From contig JADJPE010000005.1 of NCBI GenBank assembly GCA_016713425.1, forward strand, positions 6,360,501 through 6,424,500: a DNA stretch of 64,000 nt, given 5' to 3'. This document shows positions 17,252-27,700 of this stretch, one piece after another. Source of the stretch: Deltaproteobacteria bacterium. GTDB lineage: Bacteria > Myxococcota > Kuafuiibacteriia > Kuafuiibacteriales > Kuafuiibacteriaceae. Made by a program: the position numbers and the translations under genes. Within the stretch, counting starts at the first letter, position 1; each line of letters starts with the position of its first letter. Below the pieces are notes generated by a model. It did not search any database and was not told where the DNA came from. It was given only the letters and a program-made list of their open reading frames with translations.

Positions 17252-18781
17252 ATGGCGTCTTCAGCACGATCCTCGACTCTCGCCTCCGCGCCGGCGGTCC
17301 CAACCGCGGTCGCAAACGCGATCGAAACCGCGGTCGCAAACGCACGCGCGACGGCAACGGCAAACGCGATCGCAGCCGCGCTCGCGCTCACGGTCGTACT
17401 CAGCGCTGCGACGGACGCGGCCGCCGCCGAGGCGACGCATGTTCTGACCGCCGTCGAGAAGGCGCGACCGCTCCCTGAGTTGGGACTCAGCGTCTCTTTC
17501 GAACGCGCGACCCGCGCCGCGGACATCACGCGCGAATGGATCCAAAACGCGGGCACCGACTCCGCCTTCGCCGCCGACGTACGAGAGCTGCGCTACAAGG
17601 AGACGGTCCAGCGCCTCCTCATCGGCATGCGCGTGGGTCTCTTTCGCGATTTGGAGTTCCACGCGACGCTGCCGATCGTCCTTCAGTCCGATAGCAAGAT
17701 CACCTTCGCAAAAAATGTCGAAGCAACCTCCACGATCATCGGAAGCGCGAACGCAGACGCCGGATGTGACGTCGCCGAATGTCCGGCCGAGCTCGAATAT
17801 CGATATCCGATCACGAACGTGCCCGCCCAACGGAACCGAAGCGGTTTCGGGGACATGACGCTTGGGCTTTCGTGGTCTCCGGTGGTCGATGACAAGGACG
17901 AGTCGTACCCCACCATCACATTTCGGGGCGACATCATCGTGCCCACCGGCGCGACGCGGCGCCCAGCGGACCCGTCCGCCCTCCCCGGCGGAGGCGACGG
18001 CGGCATCGGGCTTGGGCAGACCACGTTCGACCTCTCACTCGGCATGAGCCGCCGCTTGCGCACCAAGGTGCCCACATTCGATCCCTACGTGCTTCTCGGC
18101 GTGAAGCTCCCGGTCGCGACCGGCACGCAGAAGGAACGTGGCTACGAGCCTCCGGTGAGCGGCCGGTTCGTCGTCGGTACCGAGGTCATTTTTTACGAGG
18201 AGGAGGCCTCGTCATCGCTCTATGGCCTCGACGTCGCCGTCGGGGCCGAATACATCGGCGTGGGCCGAACCTACAGCGAGCTCTCGGACTATCTTCCGAA
18301 CTTCGACCAAACGAGGCTCGTCGACGAGAACGGCGATGGTCGCGAGCCCGCGCAATACGCAGATTTCGCAAACCCCAGCAACTATGTTTCCCAGCGCGAT
18401 GGCGCCATCTGCGGCATTCTGTCCGGCGTATCGTGCGGCGAGCTCAATCGCGTCGACGATCACCTCAACCTCACTGGGTCTCTGGCACTTCGCTTCGAGC
18501 CCACACGCTTCACGCGGCTCAAGATGGGCGTCGCGGTGGCGTTGGCGACGAACCACTTGCTCACGTCGGAGTCGGTGGGCAAGGACGCCGACCCCGCCTC
18601 AGCCTCCACGGCGCAATGCGAAGGCACGGCGTGCGTCGGGCGCGTGAACCCGAAGAACTCCGAGGGCAACGACGAGCGGTCACCGTATTACGACCCTCGC
18701 TACGACGCGCCCGGCCGCCGCTTCCGAATCGAGGACGCCCTGACCTTCACGTTCTTCGCCACCGGCGCCGCAACCTTCTAA
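17252..18781 (+). CDS. Putative outer-membrane beta-barrel protein
   Basis: A 509-residue protein with an Ala/Asn/Thr-rich leader (repeats of GCGGTCGCAAACGC-like DNA near 17300-17345) and a hydrophobic segment ending AAAAEA near residue 60, consistent with a signal peptide. The rest is rich in alternating-polarity strands (LRYKETVQRLLIGMRVGLF, GFGDMTLGLSWSPV, FRGDIIVPTGATR, VLLGVKLPVATG) and ends in Phe, fitting an outer-membrane barrel. The layout is reminiscent of the MetA-pathway (phenol degradation)/transporter-type barrel group, but this is a weak impression. It follows the NtrC-type gene by 80 bases and may be one of its targets. The 198 bases downstream contain no gene. Confidence 0.6.
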   Translation: MASSARSSTLASAPAVPTAVANAIETAVANARATATANAIAAALALTVVLSAATDAAAAEATHVLTAVEKARPLPELGLSVSFERATRAADITREWIQNAGTDSAFAADVRELRYKETVQRLLIGMRVGLFRDLEFHATLPIVLQSDSKITFAKNVEATSTIIGSANADAGCDVAECPAELEYRYPITNVPAQRNRSGFGDMTLGLSWSPVVDDKDESYPTITFRGDIIVPTGATRRPADPSALPGGGDGGIGLGQTTFDLSLGMSRRLRTKVPTFDPYVLLGVKLPVATGTQKERGYEPPVSGRFVVGTEVIFYEEEASSSLYGLDVAVGAEYIGVGRTYSELSDYLPNFDQTRLVDENGDGREPAQYADFANPSNYVSQRDGAICGILSGVSCGELNRVDDHLNLTGSLALRFEPTRFTRLKMGVAVALATNHLLTSESVGKDADPASASTAQCEGTACVGRVNPKNSEGNDERSPYYDPRYDAPGRRFRIEDALTFTFFATGAATF

Positions 18782-18979
18782 GTCTTCTGCGTCTTCTGAG
18801 GCTTCTAGGTCCCATCGCCGAAGTTCTTGCGCGTCCACCGTGTCCAAGCGTCGACTCGAAAGGCACGCTCAGCACGACGGCACGCTCATCCACACGAACG
18901 TGCGAACACGAGAAAACGGGGCGCGCGAGACGCTGCCTTTTGTCCTTGACTCGTGCCGAGCATGTCCTGACGGTCGGGC

Positions 18980-19819
18980 ATGGACCCTTTAAGCCGCCGA
19001 CTCATCGCGCTGGCCCTTGAAGAAGACATCGCCTCCGGGGACGTCACGTCGGAGATCATCCCTGAAGCATCACGCGGACGCGCATTCATCGTCGCACGCG
19101 AGCCCATGATCCTCGCCGGAACGGACGCCTTCATCGAGGTCATGCATCAGGTCGACCCGCGGATCAGCGTTCTTTTCGACCTCAACGACGGTGCCGACGT
19201 CGACGGCGGCGAGGTCGTCGGAAGCGTCGACGGCCCCTCGCGCACCATCCTCCAAGGCGAACGCACGGCCCTCAACCTCTTGCAGCGCCTTTCCGGAATC
19301 GCCACGATGGCCAACGCGGCCCAACAAGCCGTCGCCGGAACAAAGGCCAGAGTCGTCGACACCCGCAAGACAACTCCTGGGATGCGGATCCTCGAGAAGA
19401 AGGCGGTCCGTGCCGGGGGCGCATACAATCACCGGATCGGGCTCTTCGACGGGGTGCTCATCAAAGACAATCACATCGCAGCCTTGGGCAGCATCGGTGA
19501 CGCCGTGCGCGCCGCCCAGGCCAGCACCCACCACCTCCTCAAGATCGAATGCGAGGTCACCCATCTCGCCGGTGTCGACGAAGCCCTTGCCGCCGGCGCC
19601 GACGTCATCCTCCTCGACAACATGGACCTCGAGGTCATGCGCACGGCCGTCGAGCGCATCCATGGCCGCGCGCTCGTCGAGGCCAGTGGCGGCGTCACGC
19701 TCGATCGCCTGCGCGCCATCGCCGAAACAGGCGTCGACCTCATCTCGATGGGCGCGCTCACCCACAGCGCCCGCGCCGTCGACCTCGCGCTCGAGTGGGG
19801 CGACCCAGAGGTCGACTAG
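18980..19819 (+). CDS. nadC: Nicotinate-nucleotide pyrophosphorylase (carboxylating)
   Basis: A 279-residue enzyme that makes nicotinate mononucleotide from quinolinate and PRPP in NAD synthesis. Diagnostic motifs: ERTALNLLQRLSGIAT (94-109), VDTRKTTPGMR (126-136), GGAYNHRIGLFDGVLIKDNH (146-165), and the late LEASGG-like VEASGGVTL and ISMGALTHS. Length and motif order match the family. The ATG at 18980 fits the conserved N-terminus. The birA gene starts three bases after the TAG stop, so the two cofactor genes are an operon. nadA and nadB are not in the window. Confidence 0.96.
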   Translation: MDPLSRRLIALALEEDIASGDVTSEIIPEASRGRAFIVAREPMILAGTDAFIEVMHQVDPRISVLFDLNDGADVDGGEVVGSVDGPSRTILQGERTALNLLQRLSGIATMANAAQQAVAGTKARVVDTRKTTPGMRILEKKAVRAGGAYNHRIGLFDGVLIKDNHIAALGSIGDAVRAAQASTHHLLKIECEVTHLAGVDEALAAGADVILLDNMDLEVMRTAVERIHGRALVEASGGVTLDRLRAIAETGVDLISMGALTHSARAVDLALEWGDPEVD

Positions 19820-19822
19820 GCC

Positions 19823-20722
19823 ATGCCCCTGAGCGGCGCGCGTCAGGTGGCGGGCATCATTGGGCGGTCCGTCGAACACCACGCCACGATCGACAGCACG
19901 AACGATCGAGCCCGTGCCCTCGCCCGCTCCGGCGCCCCGCACGGCCTCGCCGTCGTGGCCGACGCCCAAACCGCCGGCCGAGGTCAGCATGGCCGCGCCT
20001 GGCATTCACCGCCCGGGTCAGGCCTCTACGCGTCTTTCATCGTTCGACCGAACACCGCACCACGCGACGCCCCGGTACTTCCGCTCTTGACGGGCGTCGC
20101 CGTTCGAGAAGCCGTCGCGAGCCTTACGCGCGCCGCGCTCGGCCTCAAATGGCCGAATGACATCCTGGTCGCCACCCCTCCGTACCGAGGACGCAAGCTG
20201 GCCGGCATTCTCGTCGAAGCCTCAGCCACCGAAACGCGCATGGACTACGCCATCCTCGGCATTGGCATCAACATCAGGGCGCTGGGTCGGCCACCGGAGC
20301 TTGCAGCCTACGCGATCGCCCTCGATGAACTCCCAGGTACCGAGGAATGCCGAGAACAAGAACCGGACCAAGACGACCAACACGACGAAGAGCACCAAGC
20401 GAATGCGATCGCCCGCGCCACGAATCTCTTCCCTGCCGTCGCCGAAGCGCTCGAGTCCTGGCTCGAGCGTGCATCCATCGAAGGCATGGGCCCGGTTCTC
20501 GCAGCCTGGACCGAGCACGCACTCGGTCGTGGCGAGCGGGTCCTCGTCGTCGATGGCGACGAAACACATGCGGGCACCCTCGTCGGCCCGGGCCCCGATG
20601 GTGCGCTCCATCTCCAGACCGGCACCGATCCCGACGACATTCGCGTCTTCTACCGCGGCGCACTCACCATTCCCGGGTTTCCAAGACCACCCGACCGCCC
20701 AGCCTCCGGGATTTCGCCCTAG
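19823..20722 (+). CDS. birA: Biotin--[acetyl-CoA-carboxylase] ligase, monofunctional
   Basis: A 299-residue protein carrying the biotin-ligase motifs GRGQHGR (52-58, with AWHSPPGSGLYAS following), KWPND (109-113) and RKLAGILVE (124-132). It attaches biotin to the carboxyl-carrier protein. The N-terminal helix-turn-helix of E. coli BirA is absent, so it should not be a repressor. An unusual ~20-residue Glu/Asp/Gln/His-rich insert lies at about 184-200, between the ligase core and the C-terminal SH3-like domain (ERVLVVDGDETHAGTLVG). It follows nadC closely. The tRNA-Ala gene begins 154 bases after the stop. Confidence 0.94.
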   Translation: MPLSGARQVAGIIGRSVEHHATIDSTNDRARALARSGAPHGLAVVADAQTAGRGQHGRAWHSPPGSGLYASFIVRPNTAPRDAPVLPLLTGVAVREAVASLTRAALGLKWPNDILVATPPYRGRKLAGILVEASATETRMDYAILGIGINIRALGRPPELAAYAIALDELPGTEECREQEPDQDDQHDEEHQANAIARATNLFPAVAEALESWLERASIEGMGPVLAAWTEHALGRGERVLVVDGDETHAGTLVGPGPDGALHLQTGTDPDDIRVFYRGALTIPGFPRPPDRPASGISP

Positions 20723-20876
20723 GCCAACCGAACATTTCCAATCCCATCGCACGATACGCTGGACATCGCTTCATCGAGCAGCTAGGGAGAGGACCAACGG
20801 CTCCTCGGGACCGCATCTGGTCGTGTGGCCTCCACCGGCAGATGAACCGTTCGCCGAGAAGTTCGAACAAATCTCA

Positions 20877-20949
<73 letters not shown>

Positions 20950-21067
20950 CTCAACTAGACTCTCGCGATCCTCCGGGCTCCGAGAGGTTCGGCGGTTCCA
21001 AGCTACACATCGCCGTGCACCGTACGCCAGCAGGCGGACCAACGACGCCAATTCCCGCCATCTCGAG

Positions 21068-21661
21068 CTAGCCCGCGCCGCAAAACAGGCGTGGCAGGTC
21101 AGCCGCGATCTCGTCGACCAACGCACGCCCACGGGCCACGAACATCTCGTCCCCGTGCCCCTCCAGAACGAAATCGAAGTGAGGAGAAACGAAGTACTGC
21201 TCTTCCCCGTCGGGATAGATGTGCATCGCCCAACGGAAGTTCGGCTCCGTATTCAGACGCATACCGTCTCGCACCCTTCGGAAGCGCTCACGCGTGTAGT
21301 ACCCGGTCATCTCCTCGAGGGTCGCGTCCCGCTCGAAGGGCTGGTGGACATAGAACCGATAGCTTTGATGGCGAGGGTCGATCGCATACAGATGATCGGC
21401 TGGCGCGACGATCTTGCGAAACACGCGGATCATGCGCACGGACAGATCCCAAATGAGTTCCTGCCGCTCGGCCCAGCAGGTCTCGTCGTAAAGGCCGAAA
21501 TGCTTTGGAAGTCGGTACTCGACGGCGGGCTCGAGCGCGATCTCATTCAGGCGCTCAAGCACATACTCAAGCTCCTCCGAACCGAGCAAGACCCACGCGT
21601 CACGGGCGTTCGTCACCGTAGGACATTCTAGCGTAGACGCCTCGGAAAAGTCGCCGTGCAT
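21068..21661 (-). CDS. Uncharacterised protein, divergent from the RHS gene
   Basis: A 197-residue soluble-looking protein with the proposed start at ATG 21661; the open frame extends to about 21742, and no clear ribosome binding site fixes the start. The body is rich in aromatic and charged residues, with segments such as EPAVEYRLPKHFGLYDE, YAIDPRHQSYRFYVH, MHIYPDGEEQYFVSPHFDF and a C-terminal helix. The central YPDGEEQYF element faintly recalls DUF2716-type proteins, but I cannot claim the family. No signal peptide or membrane segment is seen. It starts ~114 bases from the RHS gene on the opposite strand, so an accessory or immunity-like role is conceivable but unsupported. Confidence 0.5.
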   Translation of the reverse strand: MHGDFSEASTLECPTVTNARDAWVLLGSEELEYVLERLNEIALEPAVEYRLPKHFGLYDETCWAERQELIWDLSVRMIRVFRKIVAPADHLYAIDPRHQSYRFYVHQPFERDATLEEMTGYYTRERFRRVRDGMRLNTEPNFRWAMHIYPDGEEQYFVSPHFDFVLEGHGDEMFVARGRALVDEIAADLPRLFCGAG

Positions 21662-21774
21662 CTGCTCAAAGGCTCGAGCTGAGCTTCCACACGCGCCGAG
21701 ATCACCTGATCCCCGGCCTCGCGCAACGACATTGCACCACACACGAAGCGCTCAACGGTCGGACGGCCCAGTTG

Positions 21775-24700
21775 ATGGGTTCGTTTGTGCCTGCGTACAT
21801 TCAGCCAGTGAGACCACAACGCTTGCCTTCGGCGAATCCGCGCGCACTCCTATTTCTCAGCGTCTCGCTCGCCTTCGGATGTGGAAACGAATCCGGGCCG
21901 AGCTCGGATGGTGCGTCGCCAGACGCATCCAAAGTCGATGCGACCGCCGACGCAGGCGTCTCGCCTCCCGGGGACGGATCGTTGGGCTCTGACGCCGCGT
22001 CGTCTCTTGACGCGGCATCGTCTCTCGACGCCGCGACGTCCTCGGATGCAACAGCCGGTGAAGATGCAGGCCACGGCCTCGACGGCGGAGGCGAGGCCGG
22101 TCCCCCACCGATTGTTTGGGAGGACGACAGAAGCCAGCCGCCGCCGCCGCTTGAAGCGGGAAGGCCGTATGAGTTTGTCGAAGCCACGCGTTTCGTTTAT
22201 GAAGGAGATAATCCGATTCAGACGGGCGTGCTCGCCGGCGCAGTCATCCCAGAAGAGGTCGCAATTGTTCGGGGACAGGTCAGGACCGGGCAAGGATCTC
22301 CGGTTCCCGACGTGACCGTGAGCGTACTCGATCATCCGGAATACGGACAGAGTCGCACCAAGGCTGACGGCATCTTCGAGATGGCGATCAACGGGGGTTC
22401 TTCGGCGACGTTCGTCCTCAGTCACCCGGACTTTCTCAGCATCTATCGGCAGGTGACTTCGACGAAAAACGGCTGGTCATGGCTGCCGGATGTCGTCTTG
22501 ACCGAGTTGGATTACGAAGTCACCCAGGTCGATCTGAGCACACTTTCGGCGCCCGTGGTCGCGAAGGGGTCGACGGTTCAAGATGGCGATGGACAACGGG
22601 CGGCGCGAGTCCTTTTCAGGCCCGGCGTGTCGGCTTCGATGCAGCTCTCCGACGGAACCGAGCTGCCGCTCTCGACGATCAGTGTGCGTGCGACTGAATA
22701 CACGGTTGGAGAAAACGGTCCAACGGCGATGCCCGCCGATCTCCCGCCGTCGTCGATGTACACGTATGCCGTCGAAGTGACGGTCGATGAAGCAGAGGCC
22801 GTCGGGGCGACATCCGTCGTGTTCTCCGAGCCGGTCCCACTTTACGTGGATAACTTCTTGAATGTTCCGGTGGGGACGATCGTGCCAGTCGGCATCTATG
22901 ACCGTCTCTGCGGCTGCTGGATCCCATCCGACAATGGCCGCGTGCTCAAGCTCCTGTCGGTCAATGGGGATGGTCGCGCCGTGCTTGACGTCGATGGCAC
23001 CGACCAGCCCGCAAGCCCTGAGCGCCTGGCGGAGCCCGATCTCTTGATAACGGACGATGAGCTTCAATCCATCGCGTCCGAATTCGCGGTCGGCGCGACC
23101 TTCTGGCGAAGTCCCGTGCAGCACTTTTCGCCCGTAGACTGCAATTTCCCGGGAGGCCCGCCGGACGGCTGTAATTCATCGGATCCGCCATGCGACCCAC
23201 CCGATCCCGACCCAGATCCGGATCTCGAAGATCCAGACCCGTGCGAAGCGTCGGGTTCGATCATTTCCTGCCAACAGCAAGGTCTGCGCGAACGCATTCC
23301 GATTCCAGGAACCCCGCACGCGTTGGTCTATAGCAGTGAACACATGCCGGGATATGCGCCGCTTCGTTCGATGAGCTTCGATCTGACCGGGGACACACTC
23401 CCACCCGATCTCCGCGCGGTCGTGCTCGAAGTGATCGTTGGCGGCCAGCGATTCCACCAGCGCTTTCTGCCCGAACCCAATCTGTCATACACCTATCGCT
23501 GGGATGGACGAGACGCATGGAACCGTGCGGCCGTGGGCGACCTTCAAGTCACCGCGAGAATCGGCTACGAATACCCCGTCTCGTACACTGCACCGGCCCG
23601 AGATGCCGCGCGTGCCTTCGCGCAGCGCGGAGGCGGTACGCTCGACTTCAACCGAGAAACCGCGGCGTTCACCCTCTTCAAAGGATTCACCACCGAGGCG
23701 AACGCCGCTGCATTGAGAGGAAGCGCCCCCGCGAACGTCCAGTTCGGTGGTTGGAGCATCGATAACCACCACAGCCTCGCGCCGAAGGCAGAGACGATCT
23801 ATCGAGGCGACGGCACGCGACTTCATCTCGAAGATGGAGTCTCGAGATGGCAGGACGAGATCACGGCCAGCGAAGTCAGGCTGAAGGCCCCAGTGCCAGG
23901 CCTGGAGAACGGCGTGACGACGCTGAACATCGGCACGTGTCCGCTTGGCGTCGACGCGTCCTTGCGGAACGAAAGCACCCTGTTTTTCAAGGTGGCCTCG
24001 CCGGTCTCTTTCGGCCAGAAACGCCTCTTCTGGTTCAGCTCAGCGACCGGGGAAGCGTGCCGCAACCACCTGTTCGCAAAACGTGCAAACGGCGACATCG
24101 AACATGTACTCGGCGCACGACAAGATTGCAGTGCTCATCTTCCGTTTGACGAGATACCCGACACCGGGCTCGACGCAAAGTCGGTTTGCATATCGGAAGC
24201 GGTCTCCGTCGACGAGGGTCCAACCGGAGATCTCTACGTAGCAACAAGAAACCCGGGTCGCATCTATCGCGTGTCCAAGGCAGGTCGGATCTATCACGTC
24301 GCCGGCGCAGCAACCGGCGAGTACACCGACTTCACAGTGGGCATGGACGCGAAGAGCGCGTTCCTGGGCAAGGCGCTCGTCGACATTCAGGTCGGAGCCG
24401 ACTGCACGTTGTATCTCGCGGATTTCTGCTACGTCGTGCGCATCACGCCCGACGGGATTCTCCATCCGTACTTTGGAAAACATCCCAACGACCTCAGCTC
24501 AACGCCCTACGTGACGGTTCCCGATGCCTGCTTTGGCCATCCTTTCTATCCGTCCGATCCAACCGATTTCTCCCCATACTCGGCCCACTACACCGCAAAC
24601 ATGTGGATCGATGAAATCGAGCTGGCAGCCGACGACACCTTGTTCGTCGGCCGCAATGGAACCGTGTATTACATCATCAACAAGATCGATCCGCGGGCCG

Positions 24701-27700
24701 GAGTATCGCACATCACCGGTGTTCTCAACGGCGGTCCGCCGGCGGTGGACGGAGGCAACGCCCGGCAAGCCTGGTGGTACGCAGGACACCTCTCCGGGCT
24801 CGCGGGCGGCGTGCTCTTCGTCTCGGAAGCCGGCAACAATTCAGGACTGTATGCGATTCGCGACGGGAAGCTCGAAAAGAGGTTGAGCATCGCCGGATCG
24901 CTTGGAGGCGTCACCGTCTCACCCAGCGGCACAGCTTTCGCCTACGCTTATTCGAGCTACCCACCCGCGAGGCTGGTCCGCCATCTCGGAGAGACGCTCA
25001 AGATCCCAGACTCCAAATCGGGGCGGCTGCTCGAGTTCAGCTTCGACGGCCGACACGAAGCCAGCTTTGGCGCCGTCACAGGTATTCGCGAGATCGCGTT
25101 TGCGTACGACGCGAGCGGCCGTCTGACCGAGATCGCGGACGCCCAGGACAACAAGACGGTCGTCGAATGGAGCCAGGAAGAGGATGCAAAGCCACAAGCG
25201 ATATCCGCCGGGAGCATTCGCACCGAACTGGCGTTCGATTCCAGCGGCATGCTCGCAGAAGTGCGAACGCCAAGCGGCGGAAGCTACCGAATGGAATACG
25301 ATCCAGGTGGCCTTCTCACGCGCTTTGCTCAACCGGACGGCCAGACATCGAGCCTGCGCTACGATGAGGACGGAAGGCTCATCGAGGATCTCGACGCCAC
25401 TGGCGAAGGATGGACGCTCGCGCGCGGCAAACTGGACTCCGGCGGGTATGGCGTCACAATGACTCGCCCGGACGGGAGCCGCCGTATCATCGCGATGGAG
25501 TCGATGGGCAACAAGACGACCCGGCTGCGGACAGTGAACTTCGACGGTTCTGAGATAGTCCAGGATTCCAACGCCAAGACAGCCAAGATAACCTACCCGA
25601 CGGGCAGCGTACTGACGACCACGCTTGCACCCGACCCACGCTTTGGCGCGCAAGCGCCCTACGCATCACGCGTGGAGATCACGGACCCGACAACCCAGGC
25701 GCAGCGTGTCATCACCACGAATCGCACCGTCGAGCTCGTGACACCCGGCGATCCAGCGTCGGGCCTTGCGCGGCAAACAGACGTTGTGTCCGTCAACGGG
25801 CGAATCCTCCGGTCCGTCTTCGACGCCACCACGCGGATGTCGTCTTCGGAGGACGAAACGGGAGGGCTCTCGACCGACATCGTGCGTGACCCGTCGGGCA
25901 ACATCGTGACGGCCGGGCTGCGAGACCTCACCACGGGCGGCACCCGCTACGCCACCTACCGCTACGATGAGCGGAATCAGCTCACGGGTGTGGATGGCCC
26001 TCGCACAGACATCAGCGATGCCTTCGAGCTCCAATATGACGCCAGTGGAAATCGCACCAAGATCATAGACCCGGTTGGCAACGAGCTCCGCTTCGTCGAG
26101 TTCGACGCTGCTGGAAAGCCCGCTCGCGTGACGGGGTCCAATGGCCTCGACGCCTCGCTCGAATACACCAGCGCCGGCGAGCTCTCGAAGGTCACTAAGA
26201 ATGGACGCACGACGACCATCTCGCGCGACCCGGCCGCCGCAACGACCCGCGAAACCGACCCAACCGGGCACACCTGGACGCTCACCCAAGGAGGCCCGTA
26301 CGACGAAGTCACGGCCGTGCATGCGCCCACGGGTGAAGGCGTCCTCATGACCCAATCCGCCTCGGCCAATACCACCGAGTTTCGTTTCGTCGACGGAGAC
26401 GATCAAGTCGTCACCACTCAGTCGACGCGGTACGTTCGGGCCACTTCGACGATGGTTGCGTCGATCGGGTCCGAAGAGATCCTCGTTCAGATGCATCCCA
26501 TCTTCGGGGAGCCCGTAGCCATCACCCGCGGCGGACGAACGCGGAGCTTCGACTACGACCCCTTGGGTCGGCTCTCACGAACCACCGAGGCGTCGGGCGC
26601 GACTCGACTGCGCGCGTATGGCGCGGACGACAGCATCATCGATACGGACGCCATGGGGCGAAGCACCACGTGGGTGCGAGGCGAGTTCGGTGACGTGGTC
26701 CGTGTGGAGAACTCCGCCACCGGCGTGACGCACTTCGTCTACGACGCCAACGGCGACGTTCTCGAGCGAACGGACGGGCGCGGCGTATCCGTCCTCTTCA
26801 GTCGCGACGGCCAGAGGCGCCTTACGGGTGCGACGTACCCGGACGACACGATCGAGCTTGGCTACGATGAGCCGCCGCACGGGGCGGGTCATCTCACCTC
26901 CATGGAGAATAACGCGGTCCGCATTCACATCTGGCACAACGTCCATGGTGAGACCGTCGACACGACAGAGACCATCGACGGCATCGACTTTGACGTGCAC
27001 TACGATCGAGACCCAAGCGGCAACGCTGTGCAAATGGACTATCCGAGCGGTTTGAGCGTGTTCTTGACGCGCGATCCGGCAGGCCGAGTCGTAAACATAG
27101 AGGCCATGCTTCCTGACGGGGCGGTTCGCACGGAGGTGCTACGTAATGCAGCCTATCTTCCCTTCGGGCCGCTTTCTGGATATCTCCTTCCGAGCGGAGT
27201 TGCCAACGCGCGAACTTTCGATGCCGCGTATCGTCCGACGCGCATCTTGATGCAAGGGGTCACCGATTGGCACTATTCGTACACGGACGGCGTCCTGACC
27301 GAGATCTCGTCGACCTCCGGGGTCGTCGAGTCGTTCGCCCACGACGAGGATCTTCGGCTCGTTTCGGCCCAGGGACTTGCGTACGGGACGCGAGCCTACA
27401 CGTACGACGCGGCCGGTGATCGGCTGGTTGCGACGCAAGGTGATGGGGGCGGGAGCGGAGTGACGGAAAGCTACGGCTATGATGCGGTCACGGGGCGCCT
27501 AACCTCGGTTTCGAGCGTCACGGCAGACATCGAGTACGACGCCGTTGGGAACACGACGCGTCTCCGCGATCTATCGCTCGACTACAACGGCGCGGGACGC
27601 TTGGTGAGCGCGTCAGGCGCATTTGGCAATGCCACCTATCGCTACAGCCCAGAAGGCGTTCGCGTATCGAAAACCGTCAACGGCACGACACATCTGTTCG

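Noticed and set aside
15729..17363. 544-codon minus-strand frame
   Set aside because: It lies wholly antisense to the NtrC-type regulator, whose domains are unmistakable; the antisense product is Arg/Gly-rich without any motif.
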